The notes under the pieces: generated by a model
Databases searched by the model: none
Told to the model about the DNA's origin: nothing
What the model saw: only the letters and a program-made list of their open reading frames with translations
DNA from: CAZTAR01 sp043813895
GTDB lineage: Bacteria > Planctomycetota > Phycisphaerae > UBA1845 > UTPLA1
Assembly: GCA_043813895.1 (NCBI GenBank)
Contig: JBDRKQ010000210.1
Span: 1-7,754 of the forward strand
Direction: 5' to 3'
DNA length: 7,754 nucleotides
Part shown: positions 1 to 5,381 of the stretch, piece after piece
Layout of the letters: each line of letters opens with the position of its first letter
How positions within the stretch are numbered: the stretch's first letter is position 1
Translations under genes and position numbers: made by a program

Positions 1-1470
1 CTTGACCAGATTCTCCGCAACGTATTCGGCCAGGGCGGCGATGGTCATCGACGGCGGCACGCCGGTCGGCGTGGGCAGCAGACTGCCGTCCGCGACGTAG
101 AGGCCGGGATAGCCGTACACCTCACCAAACGGATCGGTCACACCCCGGTCCGGCGACTCCGCCATGCCCGCGCCGCCCAACGGATGAATGGTCACCGGCA
201 GACGCCGCGAGATCACGGCCGGCGGCACAATCAGCTTTGCGCCGGCCGCTTTGGCCAACTCCCTGAGGCACGCCGCCGCCTGTTGTCGAAACGCATCGTC
301 GCGGTGTGGCGACTGACGGTTGATCAGCCCGCCCAGCCGGCCAAGCCGCAACGTACACGGGTTGGGGTCGTATCCCATCGTCCCGATCGACCACGTGCAG
401 CGCCGGGCAGGCACGAGCCGATTGCCGCGGAGCCAGTTGGCCGGATTCAACAGGCCGACGAGACTGCCGGCGTCATACGGCACGAGCCCGGTCTCCATCA
501 GATACAGCCGGTGGCGATCCCACAGATCCACCCAAGCGGTGACCGGTGGCCCGGAGTCCGGCGTAGGCTCCGGATTGGGGCCGACCAGCAGCCCGCCGGA
601 GTCGCCGTTGGTGAAGAAACGCGTCCCCAGGGTATCGCTCAGGTTCGGCAGTGTTCCAAGGCTATCACGGCAGTGTAACAGCAGCCACACGGTCGAAAGC
701 GTGCCGGCCGCGAGGACGACGCGCGGCGTGCGGATCAGACACTCGCCCCAATTCCCGTTGCGCAGAAAACGGCACGCGACGCGGTAGCCGCCGGCCTCGC
801 GGGGACTCACCGTTTCAACTTCGTGCAGCGGGCGAACATCCACGCCGAGTGCTTCGGCCCGCGGCAGATACGTCTGGGCAAGCGTTCGCTTTCGTGCCGC
901 GCGGCCGCCGCGGAACCAGACCGCCATCTCCTCATGGAGGCCGCCCGTGAGAGGCGCGGCGAGGAGGTGGGTCACATCATCGGGCCAGTCCATGGCCAGT
1001 GGGAGCCTGGTGACGGTCGCGCCGATCCTCCGGCCGAGCGTTTCCAGTGCGGCAGTTCGCGAAAGCGTCACCGGCACATGAGACGGGGCAATCACCTCCG
1101 CGACCCGATCGTAGTACGGTTGCAGTGCTTCGCGGTCGAGGCCCGCGGGCCAATCGCGTTCGAAAACCTCCCGTGGAGCCGGTAGCGTCACCGCCGTGTA
1201 GATTTGCGATCCGCCGCCGACGGCGCTGGCACAGGCGGCAAGGAGCCGACTCCGCCGGTGTAGGTCAATCAGGCCGGGGCCTTTGCGGGAGTGGAAGGTC
1301 GGCATCCGCCCGGCGGCCAGCTCCTCGAAGGCCTCGGGTGTCATGCGGTTCCCGCGTTCGAGCAGGATCACGCGCAGGCCGGCCTCCGCCGCCCGCAACG
1401 CGCACACGGCCCCGCCGAAGCCTGACCCCACTATCGCCAGATCGCAGTCCACTGTGGGCATGGCTGGCAT
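1..1470 (-). CDS. GMC-family FAD-dependent oxidoreductase (cholesterol-oxidase-like), C-terminus cut by window edge
   Basis: This flavoenzyme would oxidise an alcohol group of a sterol, sugar or similar substrate using FAD. Reading the minus strand from 1470 gives 490 codons with no stop, running off the left edge. The N-terminus has a dinucleotide-binding fold with GSGFGG at residues 15-20 and the ribose-binding Glu at about 38 (VILLERG). The C-terminal GMC block is very clear: HPLGGAGM begins at His429, the flavin-binding YVADGSLLPTPTG covers 458-470, and MTIAALAEYVAENLVK reaches the edge. In this family that helix is nearly the last element, so few residues are missing. The ATG at 1470 has GGAG four bases upstream; in-frame alternatives are ATG 1461 and GTG 1452. 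Oddity: where cholesterol oxidases have the catalytic Asn of the GVNPF motif, this protein reads GVPPS. The family is certain, the substrate is not. The gene diverges from the amidohydrolase at 1645. Confidence 0.93.
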   Translation of the reverse strand, partial: MPAMPTVDCDLAIVGSGFGGAVCALRAAEAGLRVILLERGNRMTPEAFEELAAGRMPTFHSRKGPGLIDLHRRSRLLAACASAVGGGSQIYTAVTLPAPREVFERDWPAGLDREALQPYYDRVAEVIAPSHVPVTLSRTAALETLGRRIGATVTRLPLAMDWPDDVTHLLAAPLTGGLHEEMAVWFRGGRAARKRTLAQTYLPRAEALGVDVRPLHEVETVSPREAGGYRVACRFLRNGNWGECLIRTPRVVLAAGTLSTVWLLLHCRDSLGTLPNLSDTLGTRFFTNGDSGGLLVGPNPEPTPDSGPPVTAWVDLWDRHRLYLMETGLVPYDAGSLVGLLNPANWLRGNRLVPARRCTWSIGTMGYDPNPCTLRLGRLGGLINRQSPHRDDAFRQQAAACLRELAKAAGAKLIVPPAVISRRLPVTIHPLGGAGMAESPDRGVTDPFGEVYGYPGLYVADGSLLPTPTGVPPSMTIAALAEYVAENLVK

Positions 1471-1509
1471 TATACTCCATGCGGCTGCCCACCGATGGCG
1501 GCAAGACCT

Positions 1510-1590
1510 GGTGCCACTGGCGGCTTGTCCGCCGGTGCGATGTATGCCATATCGAGAGACAACACTGGCGGACAAGCCGCCAGTGACACC
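1510..1590. repeat. Paired inverted REP-like palindromes (BIME-like element)
   Basis: Two 28-base arms, 1510-1537 and 1563-1590, are inverted copies matching at 26 of 28 positions and separated by a 25-base spacer. Each arm is itself a small hairpin. The right one (1563-1585) is CACTGGCGG-acaag-CCGCCAGTG, a perfect 9-base stem. The left one (1515-1537) has the complementary cttgt loop and one G/T wobble. The outer ends of both arms carry the same GGTGYC extension, so the units sit tail to tail with their heads outward. That is the architecture of REP/BIME elements. No transposase and no clear target duplication are visible. I recall near-identical palindromes in planctomycete intergenic regions, but this is unchecked memory. 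The element occupies the divergent promoter region of the two flanking genes. Confidence 0.8.
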
Positions 1591-1644
1591 CAGCGCACCG
1601 TGCGCGGGCGCAGTGGCCGGACGAAGTAGGCGGATTGTTGTGCC

Positions 1645-2748
1645 GTGATCGTTGATGTCCACTGTCATGTCGGCTTCAGCGCCAAGCGCGTGGATCGGTC
1701 CATTCCTCGGTTCTCTTTCGAGGAGACCGGCGCGCGGGGTACGCCGGGTTATGACAGCTACCTTTCGCCCCGGTTGTTTCACCGCGTCGCGTGGCGCTTC
1801 GTGAGGCGATGGCTCGGGGTCCCATCGGGCCTCGGCCGAGGCGATGAGCTGGACGCACATATCCGGACGGCCAACCGGCGGCAATGGTCGGCGCTGCCGA
1901 GTGTCGATCGGCTCGTGCTCCTGGCGTTCGACGAATACCACGACGATGAAGGCCGGCCGGTCGGCGAAGGCGTGCGGCGGCGGCAAGTCGGTAGCGACTT
2001 GTACGTCTCCAACACCGTCGTGAGGGCCATGTGTTCGGCACAGCCGGATCGCTTCCTGTTCGGCGCATCGCTTCACCCTTATCGCGAGCAGTCGGGGCGA
2101 AACGCCTGCGACATGCTGGCGGAAGTGGCCGCGGCTGGGGCCGTCCTCGTCAAATGGCTACCGATTCACCAGAACATCCGCGCCGACGACGAACGGACCG
2201 TGGCGTTTCTGCGCAGGGCGGCTGAACTTGGCATCGCGATGCTGATCCATTACGGCGGAGAGATGTCGCTCGCCCGCCAACACCGGGAGTTCGAACGGCC
2301 CGAGCCGATGCTGGAGGTGCTTCGGACGCTACGAGGGGAAGACGCCATGCCGACGGTCATCGTCGCGCACGCGGCCACGCCGTCCTTCCGATTCCAAAGC
2401 GCCGCCGGCCACCGCGCCCTGCTTGATGCGATGCTGGGCGAGTTCGCCGACGCGCCGCTCTACGCCGACATCTCCGCACTGCTCGCCCCAGGCCGGACAA
2501 GTCGGCTGGCCGACCTGGCAAGGAGACCGGAGCTGCACGGCAAGCTCGTTTGGGGAAGCGACTACCCGATCCCCGTTTTTTCGCTGCCATTGTGGCGAAT
2601 GATCGACCGCAAGACGCGCCGCCGGATTGCGGCGCAACCGTCCTGGATCGAGCGGAGCATCCGACTCTGTCGTGCGGCGGGCTTCGGCGAAACGGTCTTC
2701 ACCCAGGCGGCGGAGATCCTCAGAGTGAAAACAGCCCCACAAGGCTGA
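1645..2748 (+). CDS. Metal-dependent amidohydrolase (amidohydrolase_2 / ACMSD-like TIM barrel)
   Basis: This is a predicted 367-residue hydrolase or decarboxylase of the amidohydrolase superfamily, acting in the cytoplasm since no signal peptide is visible. The metal-binding set of a TIM barrel appears in order: the strand-1 HxH in VDVHCH (His6, His8), a strand-4 Lys in VKWLP (Lys170), His202 in MLIHYGGE, His242 in VAHAAT, and the late Asp306 in WGSDYPIP. The WGSDYP pattern and the length are typical of the amidohydrolase_2 family, which includes ACMSD-type decarboxylases. Residues 25-120 form a long insertion after strand 1 that is rich in Arg and Asp and that I do not recognise. The start is a GTG with only a weak purine-rich site (taggcgg) upstream; starting later would lose the HxH motif, so this start is preferred. 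The gene lies 88 bases upstream of the FAD oxidoreductase on the same strand, so they are probably co-transcribed. The substrate is unknown. Confidence 0.87.
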   Translation: MIVDVHCHVGFSAKRVDRSIPRFSFEETGARGTPGYDSYLSPRLFHRVAWRFVRRWLGVPSGLGRGDELDAHIRTANRRQWSALPSVDRLVLLAFDEYHDDEGRPVGEGVRRRQVGSDLYVSNTVVRAMCSAQPDRFLFGASLHPYREQSGRNACDMLAEVAAAGAVLVKWLPIHQNIRADDERTVAFLRRAAELGIAMLIHYGGEMSLARQHREFERPEPMLEVLRTLRGEDAMPTVIVAHAATPSFRFQSAAGHRALLDAMLGEFADAPLYADISALLAPGRTSRLADLARRPELHGKLVWGSDYPIPVFSLPLWRMIDRKTRRRIAAQPSWIERSIRLCRAAGFGETVFTQAAEILRVKTAPQG

Positions 2749-2836
2749 AGAGGCCCGCGGCGGCAGACTGATCGGCGGCTGCGACGGCTTACTCATTTCA
2801 GAGGAGTGGTCCGAAGGCGAGGTCCCCGCTATCCTC

Positions 2837-3823
2837 TTGCGAGTGGCGGATCTCGATTGGGACATCTTGATTGTCGGCGCGGGCATGGCGGGCGCCTCGA
2901 CGGCCTATCATCTGGCGCGCACGACCGATCTCCGCATTCTCATCGTCGAACGGGAAACCACGCCCGGCGTCCACTCCTCCGGCCGGAACGCTTCTTACAT
3001 CCGAGAGCGAATGGAGGACCCGGCCATTCAGCCGCTGGCCACGCAGGGCGCGGAGTTCTTGCGAGAAGGAACGCTGGCGGAGTACACGCGCTGTGGGGCC
3101 CTTTTGTTGGGGCTTGGAGACGAGGATGTCGCAAAACACGTGCCCGTCGCCCGGGGCAAGGGCCTCTGGTGTCCCAAAGACGGCGTGATCGACGTCGCCG
3201 CCCTTCTGCAATCCTATCTCTCGGGACGCAAGATTCTGTTCGACACCGAGGTCCGGTCATTCTCGCGCAAGAACGATGCGATCGAGGTGACGACCAACCG
3301 AGGCGTCATCACCTGCGGGCTGCTCGTCAACGCCGCCGGTCCCTGGGCCGGCCAACTCGGCGGCTTGCCCCTGACGCCGCTGCAACGACACATCTTCGTC
3401 ACGCCTCCGATGGACTGGGTGGACCCCAATTGGCCGTTCGTCTGGGACACTTTCGGCGGGCTGTATTTCCGGCCGGAATCCGGCGGCCTGCTGCTCAGTG
3501 CGTGCGACGAAACAGCCGCCCCCCCGGGCGACTACAGCGAGGACCCCGCCGTGTTGGAGGACCTCGCCGAGAAGCTGGCATCCCGACAGCCGCGGCTCAG
3601 CGACATCGCGATCAGGCACAGTTGGGTCGGCCAACGCACCTTCGCCGCAGACCGGCGGTTCGTCATCGGCTTCGACCCCCGAAACGACCGGCTCTTCCAC
3701 GTGGCCGGCCTCGGCGGACACGGCGTCACGACCTCCTACACGGTCGGCAAGATGGCCGCCGAGATGATCCTGAACAAGACGGGCGATCTCCAAGGCTTGT
3801 TTTCGCCGACACGTTTGCTCTGA
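2837..3823 (+). CDS. FAD-dependent oxidoreductase of the DAO family, D-amino-acid (D-arginine-type) dehydrogenase-like
   Basis: This predicted flavoenzyme probably oxidises an amino acid or secondary amine to the imino acid. The Rossmann motif GAGMAG is at residues 14-19 and the ribose-binding Glu38 is in ILIVERE. HSSGRNASY (46-54) matches the HSTGRSAA block of D-arginine dehydrogenase, NAAGPW is at 165-170, and the FAD-binding end GLGGHGVTTS is at 291-300. Arg184, Tyr210 (LYFRPE) and Arg267 (GQRTFAAD) align by eye with the substrate-binding Arg, Tyr and Arg of Pseudomonas DauA. The C-terminus SPTRL also resembles that enzyme. At 328 residues it is about 45 shorter than DauA as I remember it. 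Part of the gap lies at about 98-115, where the usual LDAEE helix is missing. No ATG fits: the start is TTG 2837 (gaggt 13 bases upstream) or GTG 2843. It is likely co-transcribed with the amidohydrolase. The family is certain, the D-amino-acid substrate is inferred. Confidence 0.88.
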   Translation: MRVADLDWDILIVGAGMAGASTAYHLARTTDLRILIVERETTPGVHSSGRNASYIRERMEDPAIQPLATQGAEFLREGTLAEYTRCGALLLGLGDEDVAKHVPVARGKGLWCPKDGVIDVAALLQSYLSGRKILFDTEVRSFSRKNDAIEVTTNRGVITCGLLVNAAGPWAGQLGGLPLTPLQRHIFVTPPMDWVDPNWPFVWDTFGGLYFRPESGGLLLSACDETAAPPGDYSEDPAVLEDLAEKLASRQPRLSDIAIRHSWVGQRTFAADRRFVIGFDPRNDRLFHVAGLGGHGVTTSYTVGKMAAEMILNKTGDLQGLFSPTRLL

Positions 3824-3878
3824 GATCATCGCGATAGGCAACGCGTCCCCCACCGAACAGGCGGCTCTCCCGATGTTT

Positions 3879-4007
3879 TCCTCGCCGCGAAAAAGTTTTT
3901 CTGCTTTTTGCGGAGCGCCCGGCCGGCCTTTGCGCTCAAGAAGTGGCGAGGAGCACGTGAGACGGTAAACGTGGCTCGCCGCGAACAAGAGGCAACTTGG
4001 CGAGGAG
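3879..4007 (+). promoter_or_regulatory. Candidate regulatory leader with alternating complementary repeats
   Basis: The leader of the small lipoprotein contains four short blocks in the order A-B-A-B. Block A, ctcgccgcgaa, occurs at 3881-3891 and 3975-3985. Block B, tggcgaggag, occurs at 3944-3953 and 3998-4007. The tcctcgcc at 3879-3886 is complementary over eight bases to ggcgagga in either B copy, and the second A copy pairs over six. The second B copy includes the ribosome binding site. Alternative, mutually exclusive pairings could therefore expose or hide that site. A bulged hairpin (3885-3913, ccgc-g-aaaaag with ctttttgcgg) and a gagcgc/gcgctc stem (3913-3937) lie between. The repeats are visible directly; the switching role is inference, and chance matches are possible in GC-rich DNA. 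Confidence 0.3.
4002..4007 (+). promoter_or_regulatory. Ribosome binding site GAGGAG of the small lipoprotein gene
   Basis: GAGGAG ends seven bases before ATG 4015, an optimal spacing. It selects that start over the in-frame ATG at 3997, which would add six residues (MARRTT) and lies upstream of this site. The site falls inside the second copy of the 10-base repeat tggcgaggag. Confidence 0.75.
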
Positions 4008-4014
4008 AACGACC

Positions 4015-4200
4015 ATGACCAAGATACGAACCACTCTGATGATTGTGATGGCGGCTGCGGGCGTTTTGCTGACAACTGCGAGCGGTTGCGACGACTACGT
4101 CATGCCGGGCGACTTCAACACGCCAACGGTGGAGCCGGCGGATTTCTCCCCCTATGGATACGACTACAGCATGTACGACCTGTTCACGGAGGACATCTAG
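4015..4200 (+). CDS. Small acidic predicted lipoprotein, unknown function (61 aa)
   Basis: I do not recognise this protein. It has a short basic N-terminus (Lys3, Arg5), a hydrophobic stretch at about residues 8-19, and then TASGC, which fits a lipobox with Cys25 as the lipidated residue. The mature part would be only 37 residues. It has seven Asp, two Glu, no Lys or Arg, and five Tyr (for example YGYDYSMY at 47-54), so it is strongly acidic. Asp26 and Asp27 follow the Cys; in E. coli an Asp at +2 keeps a lipoprotein in the inner membrane, though that rule may not hold here. A strong ribosome binding site, a hairpin terminator 62 bases after the stop, and the signal peptide together argue for a real gene despite its size. 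It is preceded by an unusual repeat-containing leader, and no same-strand partner overlaps it. It could be a surface or envelope accessory peptide; no function is assigned. Confidence 0.72.
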   Translation: MTKIRTTLMIVMAAAGVLLTTASGCDDYVMPGDFNTPTVEPADFSPYGYDYSMYDLFTEDI

Positions 4201-4262
4201 CCGGCAAACCGCAGTGATCAACCTCTGGTGAACCGTCTCCCAAGAATCGATCCAGGCGTTGT

Positions 4263-4300
4263 GAGAGTCTCCACGGCCCAACGGGGCTGCGGAGACTCTC
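4263..4300 (+). terminator. Strong intergenic hairpin, probable transcription terminator
   Basis: A 10-base perfect stem (gagagtctcc at 4263-4272 with ggagactctc at 4291-4300) continues, after one A/C mismatch, into a further six pairs including one G/T, closed by the four-base loop aacg. It is followed on the plus strand by gtttaac, a weak T-run. It sits 62 bases after the lipoprotein stop and between convergent genes, so it could also stop fxsA transcripts coming from the right, although no T-run follows on that strand. Confidence 0.65.
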
Positions 4301-4418
4301 GTTTAACATGGTGGATCGGGCTTTGGGGAGCGGGCCGGCACAGGCACCCCATCTGTGAAGCAATGGAGCCTCGCCGCCGTCGCACGTGGCTTGCCGTGGA
4401 AGTGCCAGCGGGCAGGCA

Positions 4419-4901
4419 TTACCTCCGCTGTGCCTCGTTCTCGACGTACTTCATCGAGCCTGCGTGCGGCACGTCGTCATCGTCGCTGTCTGTGAGATTG
4501 TCTTCAGTGCGATACGCGTCGCCCGGAAAGCCGTTCACGACGAGTCGCGATTTGAAGTGCCGAGTCAGGACTCTTCGGAACACGTGTCGCAAAGGCCTGA
4601 CCAGCAGCGCCAGCCCGAACAGATCCGTCAGGAAACCCGGCGTGACCAGCACCGCGCCGGCCAAGAGGATCAGCACGCCGTCCGCCAACTCGCCCGTCGG
4701 CAGCCGCCCCGACTCCAGCTCGGACTGAATCCGTGCCAGCGTCCGCAACCCCTGTCGCCTGGCCAGCGTTGCGCCGACGATCCCGGTTACGACAACCAAG
4801 GCCAGCGTCGGCCAAAAGGTCAACACGTGGCCGATCCGCAGCAGGAGCACGAGGTCCAGCAGCGGAACCAGGATGAAGACCAGGAGCAGCCGTCCGAGCA
4901 T
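4419..4901 (-). CDS. fxsA: FxsA-family cytoplasmic membrane protein
   Basis: FxsA is a small inner-membrane protein named in E. coli for relieving phage T7 exclusion when overproduced; its ordinary role is not well defined. The 160-residue product has hydrophobic segments at about 4-22, 26-47 and 74-101. It carries the family hallmark VTPGFLTDLFGLALL (86-100) followed by VRPLRHVFRRVL. The conserved amphipathic linker of the family (ARRQGLRTLARIQSELESG, residues 47-65) is also present. The tail is hydrophilic with an acidic run, DSDDDD (138-143). The length is usual for the family. The start is ATG 4901, with AAGG about ten bases upstream. It stands alone, convergent with the lipoprotein gene and divergent from bamA, and a TATAAT box about 80 bases upstream of its start may be its promoter. 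Confidence 0.95.
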   Translation of the reverse strand: MLGRLLLVFILVPLLDLVLLLRIGHVLTFWPTLALVVVTGIVGATLARRQGLRTLARIQSELESGRLPTGELADGVLILLAGAVLVTPGFLTDLFGLALLVRPLRHVFRRVLTRHFKSRLVVNGFPGDAYRTEDNLTDSDDDDVPHAGSMKYVENEAQRR

Positions 4902-4978
4902 ATTTCACAGCCCTTCGTCGCAGGCGCGTGCAGGCTCTGTGCTCAATGCTAGAGCCGTAACCTAATAACGCTCCAGCG

Positions 4979-5007
4979 ATTATAACCGCTCATCGAGCAG
5001 GCGTCCT
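4979..5007 (-). promoter_or_regulatory. Candidate fxsA promoter with a consensus -10 box
   Basis: The minus strand carries TATAAT (complement of attata at 4979-4984), a perfect sigma-70-type -10 box in a locally AT-richer patch. At 17 bases' spacing the -35 hexamer would be AGGACG (5002-5007), a poor match. Transcription would begin near 4972 and give a leader of about 70 bases to the fxsA start. Confidence 0.42.
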
Positions 5008-5229
5008 CGGTGTTCGCCCTCCCGCCCAACGGTTCTCGATGCTCTCTCTTCCCAGGACCGGTGGCGCGAGAGGCTCTCCAACCGTGCCCCTGTGCTGCAA
5101 GGCTGACCGTGCCGTCCGATCCCGTTGCATGCGGCATCCAAGTATTGTAGATTCGCATCGGTGGTCGAGACACGTCGAGGGAGCCGGCTCAAATCTGGGA
5201 TTTCAACGCTGAAATGACGGTGAATGGGC

Positions 5230-5258
5230 TTCCGGCCGGTCTCGCGTCCGTGTATAGT
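5230..5258 (+). promoter_or_regulatory. Weak candidate bamA promoter
   Basis: TATAGT at 5253-5258 resembles a -10 box and lies 17 bases after TTCCGG (5230-5235), a poor -35 match. It would give a leader of about 115 bases before the chosen bamA start, which agrees with that start but does not prove it. Confidence 0.28.
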
Positions 5259-5370
5259 CTGCGATCGCCTGCGAGCGGGCACTCCGGTGCTGCGGGCCAA
5301 CACGGATCGCCGCCGTATGAGCGATCCTGTGCCGGTGCCAGCGCTGACAAACGCGAATTCTCTTTGACCC

Positions 5371-5376
5371 GAGGGA
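5371..5376 (+). promoter_or_regulatory. Ribosome binding site GAGGGA that fixes the bamA start
   Basis: GAGGGA lies five bases before ATG 5382. The longer in-frame ATG at 5214 has no comparable site and would place 56 non-hydrophobic residues ahead of the export signal, so 5382 is preferred. Confidence 0.72.
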
Positions 5377-5381
5377 ACTGG

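Larger units (their letters stand above)
4902..5381. other. Long non-coding stretch between divergent fxsA and bamA
   Basis: These roughly 480 bases hold no convincing gene. The plus-strand frame of bamA stays open back to 5214, but those 56 extra codons encode no domain and would push the signal sequence inside the protein. A minus-strand open frame covers most of the stretch and continues through the POTRA coding region; it is antisense to bamA and has no recognisable domain. Apart from two candidate promoters and the bamA ribosome binding site I see no RNA gene or repeat here. Confidence 0.6.

Noticed and set aside
1525..1553. Possible promoter TTGTCC to CATATC inside the paired palindrome
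   Set aside because: The -10 match is only three of six, and the TTGTCC is part of the palindrome itself, so it is not independent evidence.
184..1586. Several overlapping plus-strand frames in the first 1.6 kb
   Set aside because: All are opposite the GMC oxidoreductase, whose motifs are unmistakable; their Arg/Pro-rich translations are typical shadows.
2806..3837. A 343-codon plus-strand frame overlapping the FAD oxidoreductase
   Set aside because: It is Arg-rich and lacks any domain, whereas the frame starting at 2837 encodes a complete DAO-family protein.
3957..3968. A three-codon leader frame (GTG AGA CGG TAA) just after the first GAGGAG copy
   Set aside because: The spacing from GAGGAG is only three bases and such a short frame is expected by chance; there is no run of regulatory codons.
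3257..4075. A 272-codon minus-strand frame across the FAD oxidoreductase and lipoprotein leader
   Set aside because: It has no domain and is antisense to a clear gene and to a clear ribosome binding site region.
4303..4419. A 38-codon minus-strand frame overlapping the fxsA stop as TAATG and ending beside the terminator hairpin
   Set aside because: GGAGG is only two bases from its ATG, and the peptide (rich in Pro, Arg and Ala) looks like translated non-coding DNA. It would be worth reviving only if conserved in relatives.
5214..5381. N-terminal extension of bamA from the upstream in-frame ATG
   Set aside because: The extra 56 residues hold no domain and precede the hydrophobic signal, while ATG 5382 has a good ribosome binding site.
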